DNA of 64,000 bases, from positions 5,752,501-5,816,500 of the forward strand of contig JARFIW010000884.1 in the NCBI GenBank assembly GCA_036346225.1. Direction: 5' to 3'. Of the stretch, positions 46,316-57,535 are shown one piece after another; within the stretch, counting starts at the first letter, position 1; each line of letters begins with the position of its first letter. The notes beneath the pieces are model-generated. The model saw only the letters and a program-made list of their open reading frames with translations, made no database searches and had not been told where the DNA came from. The position numbers and the translations under genes are program-made. Source of the stretch: Platerodrilus igneus. Lineage: Eukaryota; Arthropoda; Insecta; Coleoptera; Lycidae.

Positions 46316-47573
46316 CAACGAATAAGATATTTTTTTCAGTTGTATTCAGCAAGTAACTATCACTCTTTTGTTTTATTTAAGAGTATAATGATTTTGAGTT
46401 ACAATCAAGATACTTGTGGAACATACCGTAGTATATCATTTGATTTTTTATTCTTTCAAAAATCCTACAAATATGTAGCAAAAGTACAAGTTTAGCAATT
46501 TTCGATGTTTATGAAATTGTTACAGACGGATTTTTCTAGCCTTTTTTTACTTTGAGAAACTGCAACTTTTGGAATTGAACTTTGATCTATAATTTGACTG
46601 TCTTTGTTCTAGTTCTTTTAAATTTTTATTTGACCGACTGACAAATCGTGTCAAAGTTCAAGATTTAACACTTTTGGTGAATTACCGAATGCTAGAAATT
46701 AAATAAATTGTTTATAGGTCATAGTATAAACGGTACCAAACTTCATCGGTTAATGTCTCAAGCGATTGAAAATTGGTACTTAATGTTATTAGAGCTTAAG
46801 GAACCTGAAAGTCGAATAATATACCGAATGTTTGCTTTAAAAAAGTTGGATTTTCAAATTGTGGTATGTAGAGGATACCTTATTCTTTAGAAATACATAT
46901 TATCTGATGGAATAGAAGTAAAATGAAGCAATTGTTTAAGGTTGAAAAGTTTTTTAAAAAATAATTACAAAAAAGTATAAATCAGTATATAGATCCTTTT
47001 ATATACCAATGAAATTTTATTTACTTTATCCTTTTTTATGGCACGAGTTCGATAATTGCATTATTATACATTTTCCCGCAAACGTAACATGGGCACTAAC
47101 TATGCTTGTTTAATAATAATAAGTTGATTTTTTCTTCAATATGTATCTTGCTATTTAAACTAAACATTTTATTTTTGTTTTTAATGTCCAGGATAAATAA
47201 TAATATAATTTTATTATTTCAACACATTAATAAAATCATTTACAAATGACACACTACTATGATTCATCCAAATTACATAACTAGCAATTATGTCCTGCGT
47301 GATTAATTACACTGAAGTGCACGTACTTTATGCGTGTTTAGTTTTGTCCAGTTTTTACGACTTAGATGACTCAGTCTATATTGAAATAAATCAAACAAAC
47401 GCAACTAACAAATATCTCCAGTTAGTCAAATGTGAGCTCTCGGGTACTGCAGCTCATTCGTCGGGTACCGATTCTTTTCCTATCAGTTTGTGATTTAAAT
47501 TTCCGTATTGTACTGTTTAAATGATCCGTGTTGAGTGTTTGTGAGTGTATTACAGTGAAAGTTTTAATAAAAA
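46316..47573. other. Noncoding interior of the hAT-like element, left of the gene
   Basis: About 1.26 kb of AT-rich sequence with no supportable ORF. It could hold the gene's promoter or a separate insertion boundary; no target duplication of a nested element was found. Confidence 0.4.
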
Positions 47574-49213
47574 ATGCCACGTAGTTGCATTAACCACCCA
47601 GACTGTTTCTGCTATATTTGTGGTGAGGTAACACTAAAGTCTCAGAGAAGAAATATAACTCCATTGATAAAAAAATTGTATGAATTATATTTTGGATGAA
47701 AATTGAGTGATCAGGATAAGTCTTGGGCCCCTCATAGTTGTTGTAATTCGCGTGTAACTTTGTTAACTGGTCGGTTGAATGGATCCCGTCACATGACATT
47801 TGCAGTTCCGATGGTTTGGACTGTTATTTTTGTTTAAGGAAACTATCAGGGATAACAGCTAAGACTAGACACACTGTTAAATATCCTAATATTCCCTCTG
47901 TTTTAAGACCAGTGCTTCACAGTCCACAGCTTCCAATTCCGGTAGCACCAAAAACATGGGAATTCGACGACGTTGTTGAAGATTGTACAGATTTATCGGA
48001 TGATGAAGAAAGGAGGTATCCAGATTTTTTAGAAAATACAAATACTGAACCGCACTTAATAAATCACTCTGAACTAAATGATCTCGTTCGTGATCTATAT
48101 TTATCTAAGAATCGAGCTGAAATACTAACATCACGACTGGAAGGATGGAATCTTTTACAACGCAACACAAAAATAAGTGGTTTCCGTGACAGGCAGTGTG
48201 ACTTCGAATGTTTTTTCTCACAGTGTGAGGACTTAGTTTACTGCAATGATGTGGAATCTTTACTGGAAGCTTTTTGACATACCCACAATCCTGATGAATG
48301 GCGTCTTTTTATAGACTCTTCAAAACGAAGTTTCAAAGCGGTTCTTCTTCATGTTGGGAATAAATACCCGTCGATCCCTTTGGTTCATGCAGCTAACATG
48401 AAGAAGACATGAAAGTATAAAACTTGTGTTAAATATGATTCAGTACGAGAAATATTCATGGCATGTTTGTGGAGATCTTAAAGTTATAGCACTGTTACTT
48501 GGTTTACAACTTGGTTATGCAAAAGTTTGTTGCTTTTTGTGCGAGTGGAACAGTAGAGATAGAAAGAATCATTATCCTAAGAAACAGTGGTCAAAAAGAG
48601 AAACATTGACTGTAGGAGAGAGAAGAACGTTGTGAGTCCAGCACTAGTGAAACCTGAAAAAGTTTACCTTCCCCCCTACACATTAAACCAGGTCTTATGA
48701 AGAATTTTGTTAAAGCAATGGATCGGAAGGAAAGTGGATTTCAGTTCCTAAAAAAGAAGTTCCCCAATTTAAGTAATGCGAAAATAAAAGAAGGTATATT
48801 TGTTCGTCCGGATATAAGAAAAGTTATGAATGATATTGGATTCGAAGGCAGTTTGAATGACTGTGAACTTGCTGCTTGGAAATCTTTTAAAAATGTTGTT
48901 AATAACTTCCTTGGAAATTACAAGGCAGATAACTACAGAGAACTTATAACCGAGCTTCTGAAAAACTATAACATGTCACTGTAACATGTCACTAAAGATC
49001 CATTTCTTAGATTCACATTTGTACCTTTTTCCAAACAATCGTGGAGCTATGAGTGACAAACATGGTGAACGCTTCCGTCAGGAAATCTTCACCATGGAAA
49101 TAAGTTACCAAGGAAAGTGGAGCACCAGAATGCTAGCTGACTTTTGCTGGAATCTTAAGACCGATTTACCTGCAGCGGAGTACGCCAGAAAATCCAAGCG
49201 AAACAGATTTTAG
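47574..49213 (+). pseudogene. Uncharacterised arthropod repeat-encoded protein, broken
   Basis: The first ATG of the homologous reading is at 47574 (MPRSCINHPDCFCYICGE). The N terminus is Cys/His-rich (C..H....C..C, then WAPHSCC, then CYFC), suggesting zinc binding. Conserved-looking blocks follow: NDLVRDLYLSKNRAEIL (48080), WNLLQRNTKISGF (48150), EWRLFIDSSK (48297), CGDLKVIALLLGLQLGY and CCFLCEWNSRDRKNHY (48470-48570), GLMKNFVKAMDRKESGF (48690), IKEGIFVRPDIRKVM (48787), MSLKIHFLDSHLYLFP (48986), GERFRQEIF (49064) and MLADFCWNLK (49130). I recall this family as common and unnamed in arthropod genomes, often with transposons. It has stops near 47697, 48277 and 48410 and frameshifts near 47812, 48420, 48633 and 48980. 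A transposase role is plausible from its layout but not shown. Confidence 0.75.
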
Positions 49214-49496
49214 AAATGTACCAATATTATATGTGTATATAACAAAGGTTTTCTTTAAATTGAAATTACAAAAAAAAACTATGCCCGATAGAAAACCCCC
49301 ACTAACATATTTGAAATCAGAGCCAAAAATACTGTAAGCTTCAGCTGTTACAGTTGTTGTAACAAACAGAAACTAACATTTTATTGTCCAGTGTTATTAA
49401 TGGGGTTATGAAGACACTACGTGAAAATATAATTAAGAACGTTTACTTACTCAATGTGAGATAGAAGTGAAAGGACAGTGGAGCATTTACTCATGC
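49214..49496. other. Noncoding interior of the hAT-like element, right of the gene
   Basis: AT-rich sequence between the pseudogene stop and the right GC-rich end; nothing recognised. Confidence 0.4.
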
Positions 49497-49673
49497 GTTT
49501 TTCGGCCCAAAAAATTCGGGCCGGCCCGAATCGTTTAACCCGGCCCGGCCCGAAAAAAGATTGGCCCGGCCCGGGCCCGGCCAGAATAAAGTAGTCAATA
49601 GCCCGGCCCGGATTCGAGCCCGAAATCGGGCCGGGCCCGGGCCGGGGCGCCCGAAAGCCCGAGTCCATCCCTA
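49497..49673 (-). repeat. Right GC-rich terminal region of the hAT-like element
   Basis: Inverted counterpart of the left end; longer, with more copies of the cggcccg block. The Gly/Pro/Ala-rich frame here is a by-product of the repeats. Confidence 0.8.
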
Positions 49674-49681
49674 AAGCTGTG
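49674..49681. repeat. 8-bp target duplication of the hAT-like element (right)
   Basis: aagctgtg, directly after the right terminus ...catcccta. Confidence 0.75.
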
Positions 49682-50836
49682 GCAATTTCAGAGAAATGTG
49701 TAGGCTAGCTAAGAATAGAAATCAATGGAGGTACGCGTCTAACCAGTCCCAAGATGGAAAAACTAATGACGAAAAAAAATAACTATACGTAAACATGCGG
49801 ATTATTATAAGCAACTACAGGTATTGGTAGTGCAATATTCTCGAATAGTATTAATTGTGCGAAAGGATTTGATGGAAAACTATTAATTCGGCAAATGTCT
49901 AAGTGTTGGGGGATCTTGGAAGCCACATGCTGCTTAACCCCCTTCAAATACCACTGAATCTCGGTGAAATAGGGCATATAATTAGAAAACAATAGAAGGG
50001 GAACCGAGAAGTATATAGGCTGTTGTGGGAATTTCAGAAAACTGTGTAGGCTAGCTCTGAATATAAATAAGTGGAGGTACGCGTCCAGTTTCAAGACGGA
50101 AAACCTAATGGCGAAAAAATAAGTGCACTTATCTGATGATTATTATAAACAACTACGGGTGTTGGTTGTGAAATATTTTCAACTGATGTTGATTGTGCAA
50201 AAGGATATATCAGAAAAACTATTAATTCGGCAAATATTCAAGTGCTGGGGAACTTGACAGCCACAGGCTGCTTACCCCCCTTCACATACCACTTAATATC
50301 GGGTATATAATTATAAAACAATAGAGGGGGGACCGAATTACATCAAACAAGAAGGAACAGCGGGTACGTTCAAAGACAACAAACATAAAAACAAGAAGAA
50401 AATTGTTGAAAGCATATGTGTGGAGCACAGCACAGTACGGCTATGAAATAGTAGCAGTAGAAAAGTAGACAGAAAGAGATAGAAGCCTTCTAGAATGTTG
50501 TGCTTCCGATGTATAAGGATGATAGCATGGGCAGACAAAGTTATTAACAAATGGGTTATAGAAATAAGAAAGGAATAAACATATCTGTAGAAAATAAAAA
50601 AAATAGGAAAAATAGAAGGACAGGATACATTCTAAGACATTTTTAGGGAATAGTACGGGATATATTAAAAGCTGAGATAGGAAAAAAGAGGTAGAGGTAG
50701 ACCTAGATCAGACTATTGCGCGCTGATAGTGATTGATGCAGACTGGAAATTTCAGGGTGTGTAGGTTAGTTCAGAATAGGAAACAATGAGGGTAGGCATC
50801 TAACCAGTTCTAGGACTGAAAACCTAATTATGATGA

Positions 50837-52607
50837 TGATATAATAATTAGCTTATATCATATTAGTTTGTGTTTTTCTATTATTAACTCTATAACCACT
50901 ATGATAATTTACCCCATGGTTCAATCTTAGTTAATTGTATATACTTGCGGAACTAGGTAAGTCTTTTAAATGATTATATTGCAGGTACTACCGTAGTATT
51001 CAGTTGATTTAATAAACGAAGAACTTTAACTACAATTGGTTTGGAATGAAATTCCTATTGCAAGAATTTTTGCAACATTTTACTTATTTTTGATAAAATT
51101 AAATTTTTGTAAATATTTATTAGATTAAGAAAAGGAACTTCGATATCTGAGTGATTACAATATTTAAAATTACGTAGTAATTAGGCACATTTAAGGGGAA
51201 ACTTTCCACCTATTCTCCAACGTTGTTATTATAAATTCATGTGTGAGCAAATGTAAGGAGATCAAAATTACAGATGCCTAAATGTTAAGATAACTACTAA
51301 AATCCTTCTATGTTTTTTAAAGACAATGCTGGCTTTTGGTTAGATAGAAATGTCGAGAAAGGTATAAAATTGGCAAACCAGTAAATTTGGTTCTTTGCAA
51401 ATCTATTAAATATTGTTATTAGAAATCCGTATGTAAATTTGTTGGCACACCATTAATTATGTCTATACGTTTTAGATAATATACCTTTGAGTGAACTGGA
51501 AAATGCTGATTGGACATAGCCTAGCCAGAAGAAGTATAAAGAAATGTACTTTCTCATTGTTGCAGCGGACTAGATACTCTAAATATATACCAGAGACTTG
51601 TAAAATAGTAGGTTTTTGCAAATAAACGGAAAATGGTGTCCGTATACCATTGCAATACATAATAGAATTCGTGTAAAACAACTATTAACATAATTGTCTT
51701 TAAAAACGCTAACATCATCATTACACATAAACTTGTCTAATTGATTAATGCAATAAATATATTGCCTCTGGTTATGTATATTTAAAGTATGATGTATAAC
51801 ACATTTTTCTTATTATGCCAATGAACTCCTAAACGGCTATTATTTAAATATTTCTAACGTTACTGAAAAAAGTTTTATGCGATTTTTTGAAGATTTTAAA
51901 AACACAATATGGTCTTTATGCTCGACAGGTCTAGATAAAGGGATGTGCTAATATGGTGAAAAGAGTCTTATGGGAGTAAAATTTCTTGCAGAAGTCGTAG
52001 TTTATACCTTCTGTTGTGGTATATCTTTAATTACAAGCATAACGAAAATTTTCTAAGGAAAAAGGTATGCATCCGCAAACTTTATATTGTTGTAAATAGA
52101 TTTAAAAATACATACCATGCCGTACCTCGATTTACCTTATTTTCCAAAAAAGTTTTGATCCGAGCATTCTAGGTGCTTATTTGTTCTACTATCTATATCG
52201 AAAACTAAACGAACTATAATTAAAACGATTTCACTGACATGTAAGCTTATAATGCTGAAAACGCCTTTAGCAAAGTCGGACTTCGCTCTAAATCAGAGTT
52301 ACAACTTTCCGATAAGGGAATCAATATGTCTGCTGTCATTTTCCGTTTTGTAATCGTAATTTATTATTGTTTGATTTTTCGATTTTGTCAAAAGATACAT
52401 TCAATTCAAATTAAGACATTCCTTAATTTGAATTCGATATCTTAACGATCAAAAATAAAATTCAACATTGAACACAAGAGTTTAAAATATAGACTACATT
52501 TCGGTGTAGAATTGAGTATACACAAAAGCATTAAGACAAAACCTCCATACCAGGAATAAATAAACTAAAACCAAGTAAATTGCATTTTAGGTTTTCTAAA
52601 GAATGTA
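50837..52607. other. AT-rich region, probably intron of the gene at 52614
   Basis: No ORF or repeat recognised. If the exon at 52614-52934 is real, this is the start of its first coding-side intron on the minus strand. Confidence 0.4.
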
Positions 52608-52613
52608 ACTTAC

Positions 52614-52934
52614 CTTGTCTCTAAGCATATCTCTCGTCCTTGTCGCTTGTGCCCTACTTCTCTGAAGTTCCAGCTGTAGCTCTAAACATCTTTCCTGCCA
52701 CGATACTGAATTTTCTTTAGGAACTGATGATCCTCCAGATTCTGCGACATCCAACGATTGAAATGGCTGCGGCAAAACGGAAGACGAATTTGCTTCGCGA
52801 ACACCGCGTCGAGGTAAAAGTCGAGGACTCGATGGCGTTGAACGAGATTCGCGAGTTAGTTCATTTAGACGTAAAAGAGGATCAAGTATTTGGCTTAAAC
52901 GTCTTGGTTTGGAAGAAGTGCCTTCGTCTTCCAT
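52614..52934 (-). CDS. First coding exon of an unidentified coiled-coil protein (host gene)
   Basis: Minus strand. ATG at 52934 in a good context (aaaATGGaag) opens exactly 107 codons ending at a consensus splice donor AAG|GTAAGT (52614/52613), intron phase 0. The peptide starts MEDEGTSSKPRRLSQILDP, is rich in Ser/Pro/Arg through the middle (polar, likely disordered), and ends in a charged amphipathic helix (WQERCLELQLELQRSRAQA...RDMLRDK) that looks like the start of a coiled coil. GC content is clearly higher than in the surrounding DNA, and no transposon signature is present. The next exons must lie below 52.6 kb or outside the window, and none was found. I cannot name the protein. Confidence 0.65.
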
Positions 52935-52939
52935 TTTGA

Positions 52940-54540
52940 GATTATTAAGTGAGTATTCTTAACACGTGAGACATTTTAACAATTTTCAGTAATGATGAAT
53001 TGAATATAGTAGGATCAATACTATTTATTGATAAAAGGCGACCTTTAACACTTCTAAGACACTTAAGTTAACTGACTAGCTAGATTTATAGGTTAACGTT
53101 CTCGTACATTATAAATATCAATTTCAACAACAATAACAAAGGTTAAATAATTTAATGGTTAACGGTAGTAATAGCTTTTGGAAGTTCTCTCTTGATATTC
53201 ACAACCTATCAAACTTTTAATAAAATCAAATAGAAAAGGGTTAAACTCTAACAACGACAAAAACGTACTGATACTATGATCTAAGAGAGAGTGCATGGCC
53301 AATGACCTTATAATGGCTCTTCGAAATGTGTTACTTAGAAGGACGTACATACTAGTAGGTATTCATTCATACGTATAAACAATAGTGCAATTTGAATAGC
53401 ATTGTATTTGCTAATTTTATCGTTAAAATAGTAATCAGTTTCACATTTTTCTTTCGCCGAATGATCAATATCTTATTTAAATTATACGTTTAAGCCATTG
53501 TTTTGTATTTGTAAAGAGGAAGTCGAAGAGATAAGCAGTTGCCATAGAATAATTTCATAATAACGCATGTGTGACGTCAACAGATGTTATTTGATCTTCT
53601 TTCTGAAACAAAAATAAACATTAAGAAATTGTTTCAAAATTTAATATAAGAATAATGGCAATAGATATTACGGTAATATCATAAAAAATTTCATAGAAGA
53701 TTTGTGATTACCGTGAGCTTCACGAGCTCCTGTATATCTATATAAATATACCCTTTAAGTAATAATAGCACTTAAAACTAATCACGTAATTACATTCATC
53801 CTCTTTCAGAACAAGATTTCCGGTCGGCAATATTTAATTTAAATACATGAGATAAACCTTCTCTAGACTTTCCACACCCGAATGCTATACCAAACATTTA
53901 ATGGTATATTATGATCCAAGTTTATAAGTGGGCAACGTTTGAGGACATGACGCGAAGTTAAGTACACTTAACCGCTATGCAAATTTTTAAATGCCTTATA
54001 AACGTGTACTATATGTTATTCTTTTAAATAAACCTGCATTATAGCTTCAAAAATATATCTGTAATTGAAGCTAGAATCCAAATCTTTTTCCTCTATTACT
54101 TTAATAAATTTCATAAAGTAGGCTACAAAAGATTTTGGTTTATTGAGCCATGAAAATAATTGTGCTTATATTGGTTTGACAACGCATTTGATCGACAATT
54201 TGACATGTATAAGTAATCTGACACATAAATATAATATTTATGTACCAAGGATATCAAGTAGATGTTTATGCGCAGAGGGCGATGATGTACAAACCCGAGG
54301 GCATCTGGCCCAAGGGTTTGTAAACCATCCGAGGACCTCCAGAGCTCCAGAAATCAAAAGATCTATTGATTTCCGTAATGCATACAACTTTTAATGTATA
54401 TTAGTTCGTTACTGCATCTAGAATATAAATAATATTGAGAAAAATTCTAAAATTTAATTTGAGCATTTTATCATAGCGGCCACTATCATTGCTAGGGAAA
54501 TGGAGTACTTGTGGACGTAAACAAATACTGTTAGTTGTTA
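52940..54540. other. AT-rich region upstream of the host exon
   Basis: Would contain the promoter or 5' exons of the minus-strand gene. No element could be pinned down. A GC-richer patch near 54255-54370 is unassigned. Confidence 0.35.
54143..54250 (+). mobile_element. Possible fragment of a GIY-YIG-type domain (Penelope-like element?)
   Basis: A short reading NCAYIGLTTHLIDNLTC resembles the start of the GIY-YIG endonuclease of Penelope-like retroelements (YIG followed by a Leu..Leu-Thr spacing). Only about 20 residues fit and the catalytic Arg is not in place, so this is tentative. Confidence 0.22.
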
Positions 54541-54714
54541 AACTTTAAAGTTAAAATATAGGAAAGTTCTAAAACTCCTGACGGAATTGTAAAAAACGCA
54601 GAAAAAGCAAACCAAGATTTATTACCGGAGAAATCGAGAGACGTCAGGACAAAGAATATGACAAACTACTAAATTGGATGGCAGACAACTGTGTAGAACT
54701 TATTAATAAAACTA

Positions 54715-55002
54715 ATGCTTAGATACTTCGGTAATCTCACTGAAGCATGTTCTCCGAGCTACTTAAGGTCCAAATACTCAATGTTAAAGAAGACCTTAAT
54801 GGTAAATAAGAATATTAATATTGTCAATTACCACAAGTTAAGTGAATATTTGAAGCAGGCGTCAAAAAGGTACCAGCCAAAAAAACCTAAAGTTCTGTCC
54901 AAAGAAGATATTTTAAAAATTATTCATAAGGTACCAAATGAGACGTTCTTGATGATCAAAGTCGCATTATTATTGGGTGTATTTGGTGGATGTCGACGAT
55001 AA
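54715..55002 (+). pseudogene. Tyrosine recombinase fragment, N-terminal and start of catalytic domain
   Basis: Longest intact frame of the left part, 95 codons. It covers the helical core-binding domain and the first catalytic motif (GGCRR). It ends at a TAA that replaces the expected Glu codon two residues after the catalytic Arg. Confidence 0.8.
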
Positions 55003-55025
55003 GAACTTGTGAATTTACTAGCTAC

Positions 55026-55032
55026 TCACGTA
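55026..55032. repeat. 7-bp target duplication of LINE G (left)
   Basis: tcacgta; partner tcacata at 58640-58646 (one difference). Removing the LINE and one copy restores the recombinase reading LLATHVKDQ. Confidence 0.75.
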
Positions 55033-55184
55033 GCGTACTTACATTGTAATGAACCTGATGGTATCCTCTGGGGTAAAAGATTCCGAAGTTAAAAAAGTCC
55101 ACCACTCGGATCTGCGGGAGGGAACTACTTCGAAGGCTATGATCGGAAAGTTTAAAGGAAGAGCAGGCGTGGAATTTCAGAAGT

Positions 55185-55370
55185 ATGAGACAAGTAGGTA
55201 AGCTAGAAAACCTGAAAATTGAAATGGATAGGTTAGCACTAGACATAATAGGAATCAGCGAAGTTCGGTGGCCAGAAGCGGGAGACTTTTGGGGTGGAGA
55301 CTTTAGGATAATTCATACAGGATCAAAGGAAGGAAATTCGGGTGTCGGGATGGTTATGCGAAAAAAATAG
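55185..55370 (+). pseudogene. LINE G endonuclease N-terminal fragment
   Basis: Starts MRQVGKLENLKIEMDRLALD and contains IIGISEVRWPEAGDFWGG and KEGNSGVGMVM. A frameshift follows at the poly-A (gcgaaaaaaatagg). Confidence 0.82.
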
Positions 55371-56270
55371 GACACTGTAGAAAACTACTTACAAAAGAAT
55401 GAAAGAGTACTCATGGTTAGATTAGAATCTAAACCAGTAAATGCAGTAATAATACACACCTCTACCTAAATCGAGGAAGAGGTAGAAGCAATCTACAAAG
55501 CTATCGAAGACATATTAAGATACGTAAAAGAACATGAAAATTTAATAATTACGGGGGAATTTAATGCAGTGGTAGGTGAGAATAGGGAAGGAGCGGTAAT
55601 AGGTTTATTTGGTTTAGGCACGAGAAACGACAGGGGCAATAGGCTGATAGAATTTGCGACAAGATCAATTTAAACATCACAAACACATTATTTCAACATC
55701 ATGCCAGAAGACGATAGGCGTGAAACATGCCAGGAGATATAGGAAGATATCAAACAGATTACGATCTTGTTAGACAACGGATTAGGAATCAAGTAAAAGA
55801 CTGTACAAGTTACCCAGATGCAGATACAGACACTGACCACAACATCGTAATTATGTAGGCCGCCCTTAAATTTAAAAATTAAAAAAAAAGGAACGGAAAC
55901 AGGCACTTTGACTTTGAGAAACTAAAAGATAAAGATATCCCCGAAAGATTTGAAAAAAAGTCAAATGAATTGCTGAAAGATATCGTGAAAATTTCTTATA
56001 CTAAGGAAGTAGAAACAGAACGGAATAACACTAAATTCAGTTTAGACTTGGCGGCCAGAGATATTCTGGGGTATATACAAAAAGAAAATAAGAAACCATG
56101 GATAATAAAGGATATCCAGGATTTAATAGAGAAAAGAAGAAAATACAAAAATAGATGAGACTAAACAGGAAAACAGAGATACAAAGCCATAAAATAGGAA
56201 ATTATTCGCAAATGCAGGGAAGCTAAAACAACAGTGGATTGATGAAAAGTGCAAAGAGGTACAAACTAAG

Positions 56271-56812
56271 GTGGAAATAGGAAAGACAGACGAAGCATAC
56301 AAACTAATCACAACGAATTTTAGGGATATAAAACCACAAAGCAAAAATATAAGGAACGCGGGAAAAAACATCATTATAGAAAATGTAGAGAAAGTGGTTA
56401 GACGGCAAGAATATATAAGGAATTTATATGCAGGAAAGGAACTAACAGCATTAGAACAGGAATCAGACATTGACAAAAATGGCTCGGGATATCCTATACT
56501 TAGAGATGAGTTTGAACTAGGAGAAGATCAATTTGGGTTTAAGCGAAACAGGGGAACACGGGAGGTTATTTTAGCTCTGAGGGTGATACTGGAGAAAACA
56601 AAAGAAAAAAGGAAAGCGTGCATATGGGGTTTGTAGATCTGGAAAAATCATTGGCCAATGTAAAGTGGAAAGAAATGTTCGAATTACTGAAAAATATTGG
56701 AATGAGTTTTAGGGATACACGGATAGTACATAGCTTACACAAAGAGCAAACAGCGGTAATAGAAATAGAACAAGAACGTAGAGAAGTAAATATTAGGAAA
56801 GGGGCGAGATAG
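56271..56812 (+). pseudogene. LINE G linker and RT fingers/palm fragments
   Basis: Two overlapping frames: 56271-56636 (LYAGKELTALEQESDIDKNG then the deletion join DEFELGEDQFGF) and 56618-56812 (GFVDLEKSLANVKW: motif A with FD changed to LA, so the first catalytic Asp is lost). Motif C nearby reads LRFGDGIAV in place of FADDI (56902-57090 frame), so the active site is destroyed in two places. Confidence 0.8.
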
Positions 56813-57235
56813 GGATGTGCCCTATTTCAAATAATTTTTAACCTGCACATCGAAGAGGCAATGAATACACTGTTAACTGCAAGAAGACATTTGGAATTAC
56901 TATGGAGGGACAAAAGATTGATATGCTTAGATTTGGAGATGGTATAGCGGTATGCAAACGAGGGGAAAGTAAGTCTAAAACAAGAATACAAATAGATAAC
57001 GAAAACTTAGAAAAGGTTAAGGATTTCTGCCACCTAGGAAGCCAAATAACGGAAGATCGGAAGAACGCAAAAAATATAAAACAAGATTAGTCGTGCTACA
57101 TTTAACAAGAAAAGGCAACTACTTTTTTTAAAGACAACAAACATAGAAACAAGGAAAAGATTGCCTAAAACACTGTACGGCTGTCAAAGCTGAACAGTAG
57201 GAGAAGCGGACAGGAAAAAGATATAAGCCTTTGAA

Positions 57236-57535
57236 ATGTGGTGCTACACACGTATGAAGAAGATATTATGGACAAACAAAGTCAAGAACAAAGGGGTACT
57301 AGAAATGGTAGGGGATGAAAGAAGTATGTGGAAAACAGTAAAAACTAGGAGAGATAGGATGATAGGCCACGTATTAAGGCATGAAGGAATAGTGCGGAAT
57401 ATATTAGAAGCAGAGATACGAAAAAAGAGAGGTAGAGGTAGACCTAGGTTAGGCTATTGCACACAGATAGTCAAAGATGTAGGCTCTGGGAATTTCAGGG
57501 AAATGTGTGGACCAGCGAACAATAGAAATCAATGA
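57236..57535 (+). pseudogene. LINE G C-terminal domain
   Basis: Reads MWCYTRMKKILWTNKVKNKG, RSMWKTVKTRRDRMIGHVLRHEG, KKRGRGRPRLGYCTQIV and GNFREMCGPANNRNQ; same layout as 2505-2834 in copy B. Confidence 0.82.

Larger units (their letters stand above)
46205..49673. mobile_element. hAT-like DNA transposon carrying an unrelated-looking gene
   Basis: Termini are inverted: TAGGGATGGGCTCGGGC at 46205 and GCCCGAGTCCATCCCTA ending at 49673, one mismatch in 17 bp. Both subterminal regions (46205-46315, 49497-49673) are packed with GGGCCCGGCCCGA-type blocks. The flanks aggctgtg (46197-46204) and aagctgtg (49674-49681) are 8-bp target duplications with one difference, as expected for hAT. The interior holds one decayed gene (47574-49213) that does not look like a hAT transposase. 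It may be a non-autonomous element that captured the gene, a nested insertion, or a family with an unusual transposase. Confidence 0.75.
46181..50836 (+). mobile_element. LINE copy F, 3' tail, split by a hAT-like element
   Basis: Only the end of the ORF and the 3' tail remain. The left piece is about 24 bp (46181-46204, ...caagatataggctgtg) and the right piece runs 49674-50836. Joining them across the hAT-like insertion restores the family sequence ...agatgtagactgtggGAATTTCAG found in other copies. The tail shows two noncoding units (from 49681 and about 50030), a decayed ORF-end duplicate (50340-50800) and a GAT-rich end near 50835. Confidence 0.8.

Noticed and set aside
49447..49668. Gly/Pro/Arg-rich 73-codon minus-strand frame
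   Set aside because: It is a translation of the GC-block repeats at the hAT-like right end.
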